NCBI GenBank assembly: GCA_900766495.1 | Contig: CAAFVM010000026.1 | Span: 1-20,661, forward strand | Reading direction: 5' to 3' | Source of the DNA: Clostridia bacterium | Lineage (GTDB): Bacteria; Bacillota; Clostridia; Christensenellales; Borkfalkiaceae | Length of the DNA: 20,661 nt | Shown: positions 7,286-15,176 of the stretch, piece by piece | How the letters are laid out: each line of letters starts with the position of its first letter | Numbering within the stretch: the first letter of the stretch is position 1 | Made by a program: the position numbers and the translations under genes | The notes under the pieces: generated by a model | The model's database searches: none | What the model was told of the DNA's origin: nothing | Seen by the model: only the letters and a program-made list of their open reading frames with translations

Positions 7286-7852
7286 ATGATTAATAACGAC
7301 AGGCAGTATCAAGCCGAACAGAAAACCAGATATAACGACGACGTATTAAGCGACGATGCCGTAAATTCGGCTCGCAATTCCTATTCGGGCGGCGGCACTC
7401 CCGTTAAAGAGCCTTTAAAAAGAAATTCTACCGCAGGTTTCGAAAAACTGCTCGACTCTCCCGTCGATTCGCAGAGTCCCGACCTGGTTCCCACAAACAC
7501 TACGATGCAGTTCAACGCTCGCGACAGGAAATATCTTTACGAAGATTTTCATGCCGAGAAAGAAAAAGACCAACTGAAATCGGATGAAAACGCGGAATAC
7601 AGAATTAATACCAAGGGCAAAATTATGATAACCGTATACGCTTTGGTGGTTCTTACCATTTTTACGCTTATCATTCTTAACACCCGTCTTTTAAAGGATA
7701 TGAGCGCATCCATAAGCGAAAAAGAAGCGCAGGTTACCGTTATGCAGGAAGAGCTTGCATCGCTTAACGACAGGTTGGAATTCGTCAGCTCGGACGAAGA
7801 AATAATTCGTCAGGCTGTTGAAAAAGGTATGGTTTACGGCGGCAACGACTGA
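7286..7852 (+). CDS. ftsL: FtsL-like septum protein with long cytoplasmic N-terminus
   Basis: This 188-residue protein has a polar, probably disordered N-terminal part (1-112), one membrane helix (about 113-136, ITVYALVVLTIFTLIILN) and a short extracytoplasmic coiled coil (about 137-175, SISEKEAQVTVMQEELASLN). Topology and position between rsmH and the PBP gene identify it as FtsL/DivIC-like; sequence alone would not. FtsL forms a coiled-coil complex with DivIC/FtsB and FtsQ/DivIB and activates the septal PBP and FtsW. The N-terminal region is much longer than in typical FtsL (usually a few tens of residues). AAGGAG (7273-7278) sits 7 nt before ATG 7286. The end lies 12 nt before the ribosome binding site used by the PBP gene. 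Confidence 0.75.
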   Translation: MINNDRQYQAEQKTRYNDDVLSDDAVNSARNSYSGGGTPVKEPLKRNSTAGFEKLLDSPVDSQSPDLVPTNTTMQFNARDRKYLYEDFHAEKEKDQLKSDENAEYRINTKGKIMITVYALVVLTIFTLIILNTRLLKDMSASISEKEAQVTVMQEELASLNDRLEFVSSDEEIIRQAVEKGMVYGGND

Positions 7853-9647
7853 TTTTTTCGGTTGGAGGCGTAAAATTATTTTTAGCGGCATATTTTCAAT
7901 AACGAAATTACGAAAGAGGTTATTCGCGGGATTTATCGCGGTAACCTCTGTTTTTTTATTTATAGTTGTAAAAACCTTTATGGTTTCGGTGGTTAAAGGC
8001 GAAGCGTACAGAGAAAAAGCTATCGACCAGTGGACGCGCGAACTGCCCGTGAAAGCCGTGCGCGGAGATATTTACGATTGCAACGGCATACTTCTGGCGG
8101 GAAGCGGCGGCACGTTCTGCGTTTACGCGCGCACGCGCTCGGTTAAAGACCCCGACGGGGTAAGCCGCGTTCTTGCGGAAAAACTGGAAATCGACGGCGA
8201 GGCTTTGCGTAAAAAATTAGAAAAGGGCGGGAGCGGCGAGATCACCGTAAAGAGGCAGGTTCCGCGCGAGGTCGTAACTGAACTTTCGGAAGAAAAACTC
8301 GACGGAATTTATTTTGCGCCCGATTCTTCGCGCGTTTATCCATATGGTTCTATGCTTTGCCAAACCCTCGGTTACACGAGCGTGGACGGAAGCGGGCAGG
8401 CGGGCATAGAAAAATATTACGATGAGTATTTAAGCGGAACCGACGGCGAAATTTTATATGAAAGCGACATTGCCGGCACCGACGTTAAAAACGCGAAACC
8501 GCATTATCTGCCTGCGAAAAACGGTTACGATTTGCGGCTTAACGTCGACTATGAAATTCAGCTTATATGCGAAAACGAAATTAAAAAGACGGTTGATAAA
8601 TACTCGCCGCGCAGGGCTTCGGTTATAGTTTTGCGTCCGGGCGACGGCGCGGTTTTAGCGCTTTGCGGCTATCCGTCATTCGATTTGAACGAGGTGCCGC
8701 GGGAGGATAAAGAACTGCTTTCGTTTAACGGAAGAAACGCGTTGGTATGCGATTCTTACGAGCCGGGGTCCACATTCAAGGTGGTTACGGCAAGCGCGAA
8801 CATAGAAGAAACGTTAAACGGCAACAAAAACGCTTTTCCGCTTACTTACATTTACAATTCGTCGCGTTACAGGGTGGTAAGCGGCAGAAAAATAAAGTGC
8901 TGGTCTACCCATGCGAACGGCAAGCATTCCAACGAAAACCTTGCCATGGCGCTTAACAACAGTTGCAACCCCGTGTTTGTGGACATCGCGCTTGCGCTTG
9001 GCAAAAACACTATGTATAAGTATATTAAAAACTATAATTTCGGCGCGACTACGGGTATAGATATAGGCGGCGAAGCGCCGGGAATGCTGGTTCCCGAAAG
9101 CGCGGTAACCGACGGCGACATAGCCCGCATAGGCTTCGGGCAAACCATAGCCGTAACCCCGCTTCAACTTGCGTGCGCGGTGAGCGCGGCGGTAAACGGC
9201 GGAGTTTATTATCAGCCCCGAATTTTAAGCGAGGTAACCGCTGACGGAAAGACTTTAAGCGTTAATCACGCCGTGGCGAAAAACAGGGTTATAAGCGAAA
9301 AAGCCTCGCGGATTATTGCGAGCTATCTCGAGGGCGTTGTGTCGGAGGGGAGCGGAAAACAGGCGTATATAGCGGGGTATAAAGTGGGCGGAAAAACGGG
9401 AACCGCGCAGAAGTTCGAAAACGGAACGCTCGCGCAGGGCAAATACGTAATGTCGTTCGTGGGATTTTTTCCTGCCGATAACCCGCAATATCTTGCGTTG
9501 GTTACCGTAGACGAGCCGATAGGCGGAACTTACGGCTCTACCGTCGCCGCGCCCGTATGCAAAAACGTTTTTGAGGGTATAATTAACGTAAAAGACATTA
9601 AGCCGTTCGAAGCGATAGAAAACAACAATGCCCGAACGGATAATTGA
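7818..9647 (+). CDS. Class B penicillin-binding protein (septal transpeptidase, FtsI/PBP2B/SpoVD type)
   Basis: It is a membrane-anchored transpeptidase that crosslinks septal peptidoglycan and works with FtsW. From the N-terminus it has a basic cytoplasmic stub, one membrane helix (FAGFIAVTSVFLFIVV), the dimerisation domain with VRGDIYDCNG, and the penicillin-binding domain with STFK (nucleophile Ser318), SCN (382-384) and KTGT (526-529), counted from TTG 7818. The protein ends about 80 residues after KTGT, so there is no PASTA domain, unlike SpoVD and many Firmicute PBP2B proteins. The start is doubtful. TTG 7818 overlaps ftsL by 35 nt and has no good ribosome binding site, whereas a strong GGAGG (7864-7868) leads to in-frame ATT codons at 7875 and 7878. 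If ATT 7875 is used the protein has 590 residues. The family is certain; division versus spore role is not. Confidence 0.93.
   Translation: MKKVWFTAATTDFFGWRRKIIFSGIFSITKLRKRLFAGFIAVTSVFLFIVVKTFMVSVVKGEAYREKAIDQWTRELPVKAVRGDIYDCNGILLAGSGGTFCVYARTRSVKDPDGVSRVLAEKLEIDGEALRKKLEKGGSGEITVKRQVPREVVTELSEEKLDGIYFAPDSSRVYPYGSMLCQTLGYTSVDGSGQAGIEKYYDEYLSGTDGEILYESDIAGTDVKNAKPHYLPAKNGYDLRLNVDYEIQLICENEIKKTVDKYSPRRASVIVLRPGDGAVLALCGYPSFDLNEVPREDKELLSFNGRNALVCDSYEPGSTFKVVTASANIEETLNGNKNAFPLTYIYNSSRYRVVSGRKIKCWSTHANGKHSNENLAMALNNSCNPVFVDIALALGKNTMYKYIKNYNFGATTGIDIGGEAPGMLVPESAVTDGDIARIGFGQTIAVTPLQLACAVSAAVNGGVYYQPRILSEVTADGKTLSVNHAVAKNRVISEKASRIIASYLEGVVSEGSGKQAYIAGYKVGGKTGTAQKFENGTLAQGKYVMSFVGFFPADNPQYLALVTVDEPIGGTYGSTVAAPVCKNVFEGIINVKDIKPFEAIENNNARTDN
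7864..7880 (+). promoter_or_regulatory. Strong RBS leading to a probable ATT start of the PBP gene
   Basis: GGAGG (7864-7868) lies 12 nt after the ftsL stop. No ATG, GTG or TTG in any frame follows within normal spacing, but in-frame ATT codons lie 6 nt (7875) and 9 nt (7878) downstream. Starting there leaves a short basic stub before the membrane helix, as class B PBPs usually have. Confidence 0.5.
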
Positions 9648-9717
9648 TACAAACGAAAAAGCGCGCGAAAAGCCGAAAAACCGAAGATAAATTTTTTAAA
9701 CGCGAAAGATAGCAAGA

Positions 9718-9744
9718 ATGACTAATACGGCGGCGGCGCGATGA
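9718..9744 (+). other. Possible 8-codon leader ORF overlapping murE
   Basis: ATG 9718 opens a frame coding MTNTAAAR and stopping at TGA 9742-9744, which overlaps the murE ATG (9741) as ATGA. The 93-nt gap after the PBP gene has no recognisable Shine-Dalgarno close to murE itself, so coupled re-initiation is conceivable. The leader's own ribosome binding site is weak, and so short a frame could be chance. Confidence 0.25.
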
Positions 9745-11273
9745 AACTGGAAGAACTTTTAAAAAAAATAAACCAAAACTCGGCAAAAAGCATAATAAAA
9801 ACGGTTAGCGGCGAAAAAACTTTTTGTTTTAGCAAAAATTCGCCTGACGTTTTAAGCGAAATTTTAAACGGCGCAGAAATAAATTCGGTGGCTTTAACTC
9901 CCGAAAAAATGCAAAGCGGAAGGCTTGCCGTATGCACCGACGGTAAAAAACACAGAGCCGAGGATTTCGCTCGCGCCGCGGCGGAAAAAGGGATTGCCGC
10001 GATTGCGTGCGAACGCGATTTGCCGTTTGACGGAATTAAAATTTTTACGTCCGACTGCCGAAAATTCGCAACCGAGGCGTGCAAGGTTTTTTATGGCGAA
10101 CCGCAGAAAAAATTGCGCACGATTGCGGTTATGGGAACCAACGGCAAAACCAGCGTTTGCGCGATGATACGGCAGATTTTTGCCGATTTCGGCGTTGAAT
10201 GCGGCAGTATAGGTACCGCGGGCGCGATTTACGCGGGCAAAACCGTGCAAACCGGAATGACTACGCCCGACCCGCCCGAACTTTTTTCTTTGCTTGCCGA
10301 TATGGTTAAGCTCGGTGTAAAAGTCGTGTGTATGGAATATTCGGCGCATGCTATTTATTACAAAAAAGCCGATTTTAAGTTCGACGTAGCCGTTTTTACC
10401 AACTGCACGCGCGACCATCTTGATTTTTTCGAAAACTATGCGCAATACGAGGCGGTGAAACTTTCGGCGTTTTTGCCGTCGAAGGCGCGCATAGCCGTGA
10501 TAAACGGCGACGACCCGTGTTCCCGCAAAATAGCAGCGGCAAGAAAATCTGGCGTTATTACCTACGGAATGAACGACCCGTGCGACGTGTTTGCGGTAGA
10601 CGAGCGTTCGTCGGAAAAGGGCGAAGAATTCGTTCTCAATCTGTTCGACTGCGTTTTTACCGTGAAAAGTTCGCTTGTGGGGCGGTTCAACGTTTACAAT
10701 ATGCTGGCGGCGGCAACCGCTTGCGCGCTGTGCGGAGTGAAAACCGCAAGCGTGGCGAAATCTCTTGCGAAAATAAAACCGATTGCGGGCAGAATGCAAC
10801 GCATCGCTTGCGACAGCCGAGTTTTCGTCGACTATGCGCACACGCCCGACGGGCTTGAAAACGCGCTTAATTCTCTTAATGAAATTAAAGGAAGCGGCAG
10901 GCTGATTTGCGTTTTCGGGTGCGGAGGCAACCGCGACAAAGAAAAGCGCCCGTTGATGGGTGAAATCAGCGGAAAACTTGCCGATTTTACGGTTATAACT
11001 TCCGATAATCCGCGCTTTGAAGAGCCGTGTGAAATTATTTCGCAAATAGAAAAGGGGGTGCGTAAAGTTACACGCAATTACGTTATAATTCACGACCGCG
11101 AAAAGGCGATAAACTACGCGCTTAATTTTGCAAAAGAAAACGATTTGGTGCTTATCGCGGGCAAGGGCGCAGAAAAAACTCAAGAAATTATGGGCGTTTT
11201 TTCTAAATTTTCCGACGAAGACGTTGTAGCCGCGTTCACCTGCGGAGATAATAAAAGCGAGGACAAAATATGA
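9741..11273 (+). CDS. murE: UDP-MurNAc-L-Ala-D-Glu:meso-diaminopimelate ligase
   Basis: This 510-residue Mur ligase adds the third stem-peptide residue to UDP-MurNAc-L-Ala-D-Glu using ATP, in the cytosol. Visible are the MurE N-terminal domain, the P-loop VMGTNGKTS (Lys136), TTPDPPEL, VFTNCTRDHLDFF, the YEAVK lysine that is carbamylated in the family, IAGRMQ, VDYAHTPDGL and the specificity motif DNPR (422-425). DNPR is the meso-DAP signature; lysine-adding enzymes lack the Arg. The usual MEVSSHAL motif is altered to MEYSAHAI. ATG 9741 gives a typical MurE N-terminus but has no clear Shine-Dalgarno. The 3' end overlaps mraY by ATGA. murF, which often follows murE, is absent. Confidence 0.96.
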   Translation: MKLEELLKKINQNSAKSIIKTVSGEKTFCFSKNSPDVLSEILNGAEINSVALTPEKMQSGRLAVCTDGKKHRAEDFARAAAEKGIAAIACERDLPFDGIKIFTSDCRKFATEACKVFYGEPQKKLRTIAVMGTNGKTSVCAMIRQIFADFGVECGSIGTAGAIYAGKTVQTGMTTPDPPELFSLLADMVKLGVKVVCMEYSAHAIYYKKADFKFDVAVFTNCTRDHLDFFENYAQYEAVKLSAFLPSKARIAVINGDDPCSRKIAAARKSGVITYGMNDPCDVFAVDERSSEKGEEFVLNLFDCVFTVKSSLVGRFNVYNMLAAATACALCGVKTASVAKSLAKIKPIAGRMQRIACDSRVFVDYAHTPDGLENALNSLNEIKGSGRLICVFGCGGNRDKEKRPLMGEISGKLADFTVITSDNPRFEEPCEIISQIEKGVRKVTRNYVIIHDREKAINYALNFAKENDLVLIAGKGAEKTQEIMGVFSKFSDEDVVAAFTCGDNKSEDKI

Positions 11274-12259
11274 AAACCGAAGCGCTCGCTTTTTTGGTTT
11301 CTATATTTGCGGGCGTCGCGCTGTGCTGGGCGATGTTGCCGCTTCTTCGCGCGTTTAAGGCGGGGCAACCCATTTTGGGGTATGTGGATAATCATCGCAG
11401 TAAAAGCGGAACGCCCACAATGGGCGGTTTTTCGTTCGCTGTTGCCGCGTGCGCGGTGTTCGCCGCGTTTTTTGCAGGAAGCGACGCTCGGCTTGCCGTG
11501 GTTTGCGCCGCGCTCGCGCTTTCTTTTCTTGCTGTGGGTGCGTTCGACGACGGAATAAAAATAAAAACCAAAAAGAACGAGGGGCTTACGGTTAAGCAGA
11601 AAATAATATTTCAAACCGCAATTTCGCTTATAGTTTCGCTTTTCGTTTATTTTAAAGGTCATACCGACTTTTTTATTCCGTTTTTCAACGTTTATTGCGA
11701 TTTGGGCTTTTTTGCCGTGCCGCTTTGCTTTTTCGTGTTTCTGGCAACCACGAACTGCGTAAATTTGACCGACGGGCTCGACGGTCTTGCGGGCGGCGTT
11801 TGTTACGTTTATTTTTTAACCTTTTACGCGCTTATAAAAGCGCAGATTATGTTGTTTCCCGATAATTACGTGTTGCCCGCCGAAGCCGAAAACATAGCTC
11901 GGCTGTGCCTTGTTCAGGCGGGCGCGCTGCTTGGATATCTTATATTCAACACCTACAAAGCCTCGGTTTTTATGGGGGATACAGGCTCGTTATACCTCGG
12001 CGGAATGGTTGCGTCCACGGGAATATTGAGCGGAAACGCGTTTTTTATTCCGTTTATAGGCGCGGCGTTCGTTGCGAGCGGAGTTTCTGTTTTAATACAG
12101 GTGGCTCACTATAAGCGAACCAAAAAACGGGTGTTTCTTATGGCGCCCCTTCATCATCATTTCGAATATAAAGGTTATGGCGAGAGCAAAATCTGTTATT
12201 GTTATAAGCTTGCCACGTTGATTTTGGGGGTAGCGTGCGCGCTTTCGCTTACTATTTAA
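11270..12259 (+). CDS. mraY: Phospho-N-acetylmuramoyl-pentapeptide transferase
   Basis: MraY transfers phospho-MurNAc-pentapeptide to undecaprenyl phosphate to form lipid I at the inner face of the membrane. The 329-residue protein is strongly hydrophobic throughout, consistent with the family's ten membrane helices. It keeps the catalytic and binding motifs: GAFDDGIKI (Asp93, Asp94), NLTDGLDGLAGG (Asp168, Asp171), FMGDTGSLYLGG (Asp237) and the LHHHFE histidine triad (295-297). ATG 11270 overlaps the murE stop (ATGA), with a modest GAGG upstream, so translation is probably coupled. A 131-nt gap with two hairpins separates it from murD. Confidence 0.97.
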   Translation: MKTEALAFLVSIFAGVALCWAMLPLLRAFKAGQPILGYVDNHRSKSGTPTMGGFSFAVAACAVFAAFFAGSDARLAVVCAALALSFLAVGAFDDGIKIKTKKNEGLTVKQKIIFQTAISLIVSLFVYFKGHTDFFIPFFNVYCDLGFFAVPLCFFVFLATTNCVNLTDGLDGLAGGVCYVYFLTFYALIKAQIMLFPDNYVLPAEAENIARLCLVQAGALLGYLIFNTYKASVFMGDTGSLYLGGMVASTGILSGNAFFIPFIGAAFVASGVSVLIQVAHYKRTKKRVFLMAPLHHHFEYKGYGESKICYCYKLATLILGVACALSLTI

Positions 12260-12310
12260 AATCAGGCGGGTTTTAAGCGGATTAATCGAATATTTGCGGG
12301 CGGACGGGCA

Positions 12311-12374
12311 TATGCTTGAACGAGCATAAAAGCGCGGCTGCCTTTTTGTTTGCAAAAATTTTTTTCCAGCCGCG
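12311..12374 (+). promoter_or_regulatory. Two hairpins in the mraY-murD leader
   Basis: The first hairpin is TATGCT (12311-12316), a 6-nt loop and AGCATA (12323-12328). The second has CGCGGCTG (12333-12340) pairing perfectly with CAGCCGCG (12367-12374); its interior holds a further TTTTTG/CAAAAA stem (12343-12348, 12353-12358) followed by seven T. The second stem ends 6 nt before the murD GGGAGG (12381-12386). Neither is a standard terminator, since no T-run follows the GC stem. A role in attenuation, RNA processing or access to the murD ribosome binding site is inferred. Confidence 0.5.
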
Positions 12375-12390
12375 ACGGGCGGGAGGTAAT

Positions 12391-13992
12391 ATGTATTTTT
12401 GTGAGCAGAAATTTTTGATAATAGGGCTTAAACGCAGCGGTTTTTTCGCTTGCGAAAGTTTGCTTGCGCGAGGGGCGAAGTGTTTTGTTTACGATGAAAA
12501 GCTGACGGGCGAAGCGGCAAAAAACGCCAAAATTCTTGTTAAAGACGGCGCCGAACTCGTAAAAAAAGAAGATATTGAAAAACTTGCCGAAAAGCTTGAC
12601 GTTGCGATTATAAGTCCGGGCGTGCCGATTGACGACGATGTTCCCGTAATATGCAAAAAAGCGGGCGTGAACGTTATAGGGGAAACCGAACTCGGCTTTA
12701 TAACCGCCAAATGCGCGTTTGCCGCGGTTACGGGAACCAACGGTAAAACCACAACCTGCTGTTTGATAGACAAAATACTTTCGGTTGCCCAAAAGCCGCA
12801 TTTTCTTGCGGGCAACGTAGGCACTCCGCTTACGCGTTTTCAGGAAGAAATGCAAAACGAAAAAAGCGTTTGCGTGCTTGAAACTTCAAGTTTTCAGCTT
12901 GAATCGGTTGCAAGGTTCGCGCCGCATATTTCGTGCGTTCTGAATATAACGCCCGACCACCTGAACCGCCATTACAATATGGAAAATTACGTTTACTTAA
13001 AATCGCGAATAACGGCAAATCAGCGCGAAAGCGAATACGCCGTGCTTAACTACGACGACGAAACGGTGCGCGGTTTTGCCAACCTTACTCGTGCGAAAAA
13101 GGTGTTTTTTTCGGTTAAAGAATATCTTGCGGGCGGCGCCTGCGTGTTCGGCGACGATTTACTTTTTAAAGGCGAAAAGATTGCTGAAATAAGCAAAATT
13201 CCGCTTAAAGGCTCGCATTTTTATTCCGACGTTTTAGCCGCCGTTTCGGTGTGTATGCTGCTTGGAGTGCCTGTCGAAAAAATAAGAGAGGGGCTTTACG
13301 GGTTTACCGGAGTTGCCCACCGCATGCAAAAAGCGGGCGAATTTAACGGAGTAACTTTTATAAACGATTCTAAATCGACTAACCCCGATTCGGCAAAAGT
13401 AGCGCTTGAAAGTTTTAAGTCGCCGCTTATCTGGTTAGTGGGCGGAAAGGACAAGGGCGAGGGCTACGCCGAACTTTTCGAAAAGGCGAAAACTTGCAAC
13501 GTAAAAGCCGCAGTTTGTTTCGGTTCGTCGGCGGCAAAATTATTTAACGTCGCTGCGGAAGCGGGTTTTAAAGAAATTTACGCGTTTCCCGATATGGCTC
13601 GGGCGGCCGAATATTCTTTTGCAATGGCAGAGGCGGGCGATTGCGTGCTTTTCAGCCCCGCCTGCGCGAGTTTCGACGAGTTTTCAGGTTTCGAAGAGCG
13701 CGGAGAAAAATTCGTTTCACTTGTAAAAAAATATATTTTTACGCAAACCGCCGCCAAAGAAAAAACGACCACGGAAAACTCATCATCGGAAAACGCGCCG
13801 TCGGAAAGCTCGCGGCTTCAACTTACGGGAAAGTTTTTTCCGCTTTCCTCTTCAGAAAAAGAAGACAACGAAGCGGGCGACGGCGGAAACGCGCCGGAAG
13901 AAAATGAAAAAATAAAAGCGCAGGCGCCCGAAAATAAAGAAAATATAAACGGCATAAGCGAGGCTTACGGTGAAAAAGCCACTTCCGATTAA
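12391..13992 (+). CDS. murD: UDP-MurNAc-L-alanine:D-glutamate ligase with acidic C-terminal tail
   Basis: MurD adds D-Glu to UDP-MurNAc-L-Ala. ATG 12391 is chosen because GGGAGG lies 4-5 nt upstream and the protein then begins FLIIGLKRSG, as MurD does; the frame is open to a TTG at 12316, but that extension reads through a hairpin. Motifs in order: VTGTNGKTT (Lys119), ITPDHLNRH, INDSKSTNPDSA, LVGGKDKG and SPACASFDEFSGFEERG. The catalytic core ends near residue 450. It is followed by 83 extra residues (451-533) rich in Glu, Ser, Asn and Lys with no visible fold, which is unusual for MurD (about 440-460 residues). The last 23 nt overlap the start of ftsW. The function is firm; the tail's role is unknown. 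Confidence 0.95.
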   Translation: MYFCEQKFLIIGLKRSGFFACESLLARGAKCFVYDEKLTGEAAKNAKILVKDGAELVKKEDIEKLAEKLDVAIISPGVPIDDDVPVICKKAGVNVIGETELGFITAKCAFAAVTGTNGKTTTCCLIDKILSVAQKPHFLAGNVGTPLTRFQEEMQNEKSVCVLETSSFQLESVARFAPHISCVLNITPDHLNRHYNMENYVYLKSRITANQRESEYAVLNYDDETVRGFANLTRAKKVFFSVKEYLAGGACVFGDDLLFKGEKIAEISKIPLKGSHFYSDVLAAVSVCMLLGVPVEKIREGLYGFTGVAHRMQKAGEFNGVTFINDSKSTNPDSAKVALESFKSPLIWLVGGKDKGEGYAELFEKAKTCNVKAAVCFGSSAAKLFNVAAEAGFKEIYAFPDMARAAEYSFAMAEAGDCVLFSPACASFDEFSGFEERGEKFVSLVKKYIFTQTAAKEKTTTENSSSENAPSESSRLQLTGKFFPLSSSEKEDNEAGDGGNAPEENEKIKAQAPENKENINGISEAYGEKATSD

Positions 13993-15079
13993 GAAACCGC
14001 GCGGCGGGGATTACTGCATTTTAATCGCGCTTTCGCTGCTTATCGTCGCCGGGATAACGTTCATATATTCGGCTTCGAGCTACGTTGCCGAAAAGGATTA
14101 TTCCGACCGCTTTTATTTTGTGAAAAAACAAGTAATAGGGTATTTGCTCGGCAGTGCGGCGTTTGTGTTTTTTGCTTTTTTCAATTACAAAAAGCTTAAA
14201 AAATTTTCGCTCGCCGCACTGATAGTTTCGCTTGTTTTGCTTGCGCTTGTGCTTACGCCGCTTGGTAAAGAGGTGTACGGCGCCAAGCGCTGGTTGGGCG
14301 TGGGCGGGTTTACAATTCAGCCGTCTGAAATAACCAAAGCGTGTTATGTAGTGTTCTGCGCGGCTTATTTTTCAAGCCGCGGCGGCGTATCGGGGTTTAA
14401 AAGCGCGCTTCCCGTTCTGTTTTTCGGCGGAATTATCTGTCTGCTTATAATTTTAGAGCCGAATATGTCGGTTACAGTGTGCGTGGGGCTTTTAATGCTT
14501 TCCATGTTGTTTTTCGCGGGGTTGCCCGTAAAATATTTCGTAGGCATAATAGTTCCGCTTGCGCTCGCGGTGCCGTTGCTTATAGTAATCGAGCCGTACC
14601 GCCTTAAACGGTTATACGCGTTTATCGACCCGTGGTCGTCACCGAAAGGCGAGGGGTATCAGCTTATACAATCGCTTTACGCGTTCGGTTCGGGCGGGTT
14701 GTTCGGTTGCGGACTTTTCAAATCGCGCCAGAAACTAAAATTTCTGCCGTTTTCCGAAAGCGACTTTATCCTTTCGGTTATAAGCGAGGAATGCGGTTTT
14801 TTCGGAGTAATCGCGTTGTTTTTGTTGTTTGGCTTTTTAATTTGGCGAATAATTAAAACCGCGCTTAAACAGGAAGATTTTTTCGGCTATTTTTTATGTT
14901 TGGGCATAGCCGCGACTTTTATAATTCAAATTGCCGTAAACGCATTGGTCGTTACGGGAAGCATTCCGCCAACCGGTCTTCCGTTGCCGCTTATAAGCAG
15001 CGGAAACACGCAGATTATTACGTTCATGGGCGAACTGGGAATAGTTTTTAACGTTTCCAAAAACGGAAAAGAGAAATAG
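13970..15079 (+). CDS. ftsW: SEDS peptidoglycan polymerase FtsW (SpoVE-like)
   Basis: This 369-residue protein is an integral membrane SEDS-family glycosyltransferase that polymerises lipid II at the septum with its class B PBP. Family motifs: YGAKRWLGVG with IQPSEITK, LEPNMSVTV, SPKGEGYQLIQSLYAFGSGG, then FLPFSESDFILSVISEECG, which holds the conserved acidic position essential in SEDS enzymes. The closing motif is LPLISSGNTQ in place of the usual LP-IS-GGSS. The start is GTG 13970, with GCGAGG (13958-13963) 6 nt upstream inside the murD tail, so the two genes overlap by 23 nt and are probably coupled. The usual next gene, murG, is missing. An open +1 frame continues after the stop. FtsW and SpoVE cannot be told apart here. 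Confidence 0.95.
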   Translation: MKKPLPIKKPRGGDYCILIALSLLIVAGITFIYSASSYVAEKDYSDRFYFVKKQVIGYLLGSAAFVFFAFFNYKKLKKFSLAALIVSLVLLALVLTPLGKEVYGAKRWLGVGGFTIQPSEITKACYVVFCAAYFSSRGGVSGFKSALPVLFFGGIICLLIILEPNMSVTVCVGLLMLSMLFFAGLPVKYFVGIIVPLALAVPLLIVIEPYRLKRLYAFIDPWSSPKGEGYQLIQSLYAFGSGGLFGCGLFKSRQKLKFLPFSESDFILSVISEECGFFGVIALFLLFGFLIWRIIKTALKQEDFFGYFLCLGIAATFIIQIAVNALVVTGSIPPTGLPLPLISSGNTQIITFMGELGIVFNVSKNGKEK

Positions 15080-15155
15080 CGAAACTCCCGATTGCGATAA
15101 TTATTATTGGCATTACGACGAAAACGGCAATGCCGTAATCTGGAACGAAAAGTAA
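15078..15155 (+). other. Open +1 reading frame after the ftsW stop
   Basis: Immediately after the ftsW TAG (15077-15079) the +1 frame reads 25 sense codons to TAA 15153-15155. The peptide looks protein-like (core DNYYWHYDENGNAVIW, two Trp) but has no start codon. It could be a former or frameshift-accessed C-terminal extension of FtsW, the remnant of a lost gene, or chance. It also contains the short hairpin ACGGC-AAT-GCCGT (15124-15136). Confidence 0.3.
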
Positions 15156-15176
15156 AAAAAATTTTATAACATTCAG

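Noticed and set aside
9629..9691. 20-codon ORF (MPERIIDTNEKAREK...) overlapping the PBP 3' end
   Set aside because: No ribosome binding site and no recognisable features; too short to support.
9894..11183. 429-codon open frame on the minus strand
   Set aside because: It lies wholly opposite murE, whose motifs are all intact. The composition (Arg, Phe, His and Asn rich) is that of an antisense shadow.
12316..12390. Extended murD start at TTG 12316
   Set aside because: There is no Shine-Dalgarno before it, it reads through two hairpins, and ATG 12391 has GGGAGG and a typical MurD N-terminus.
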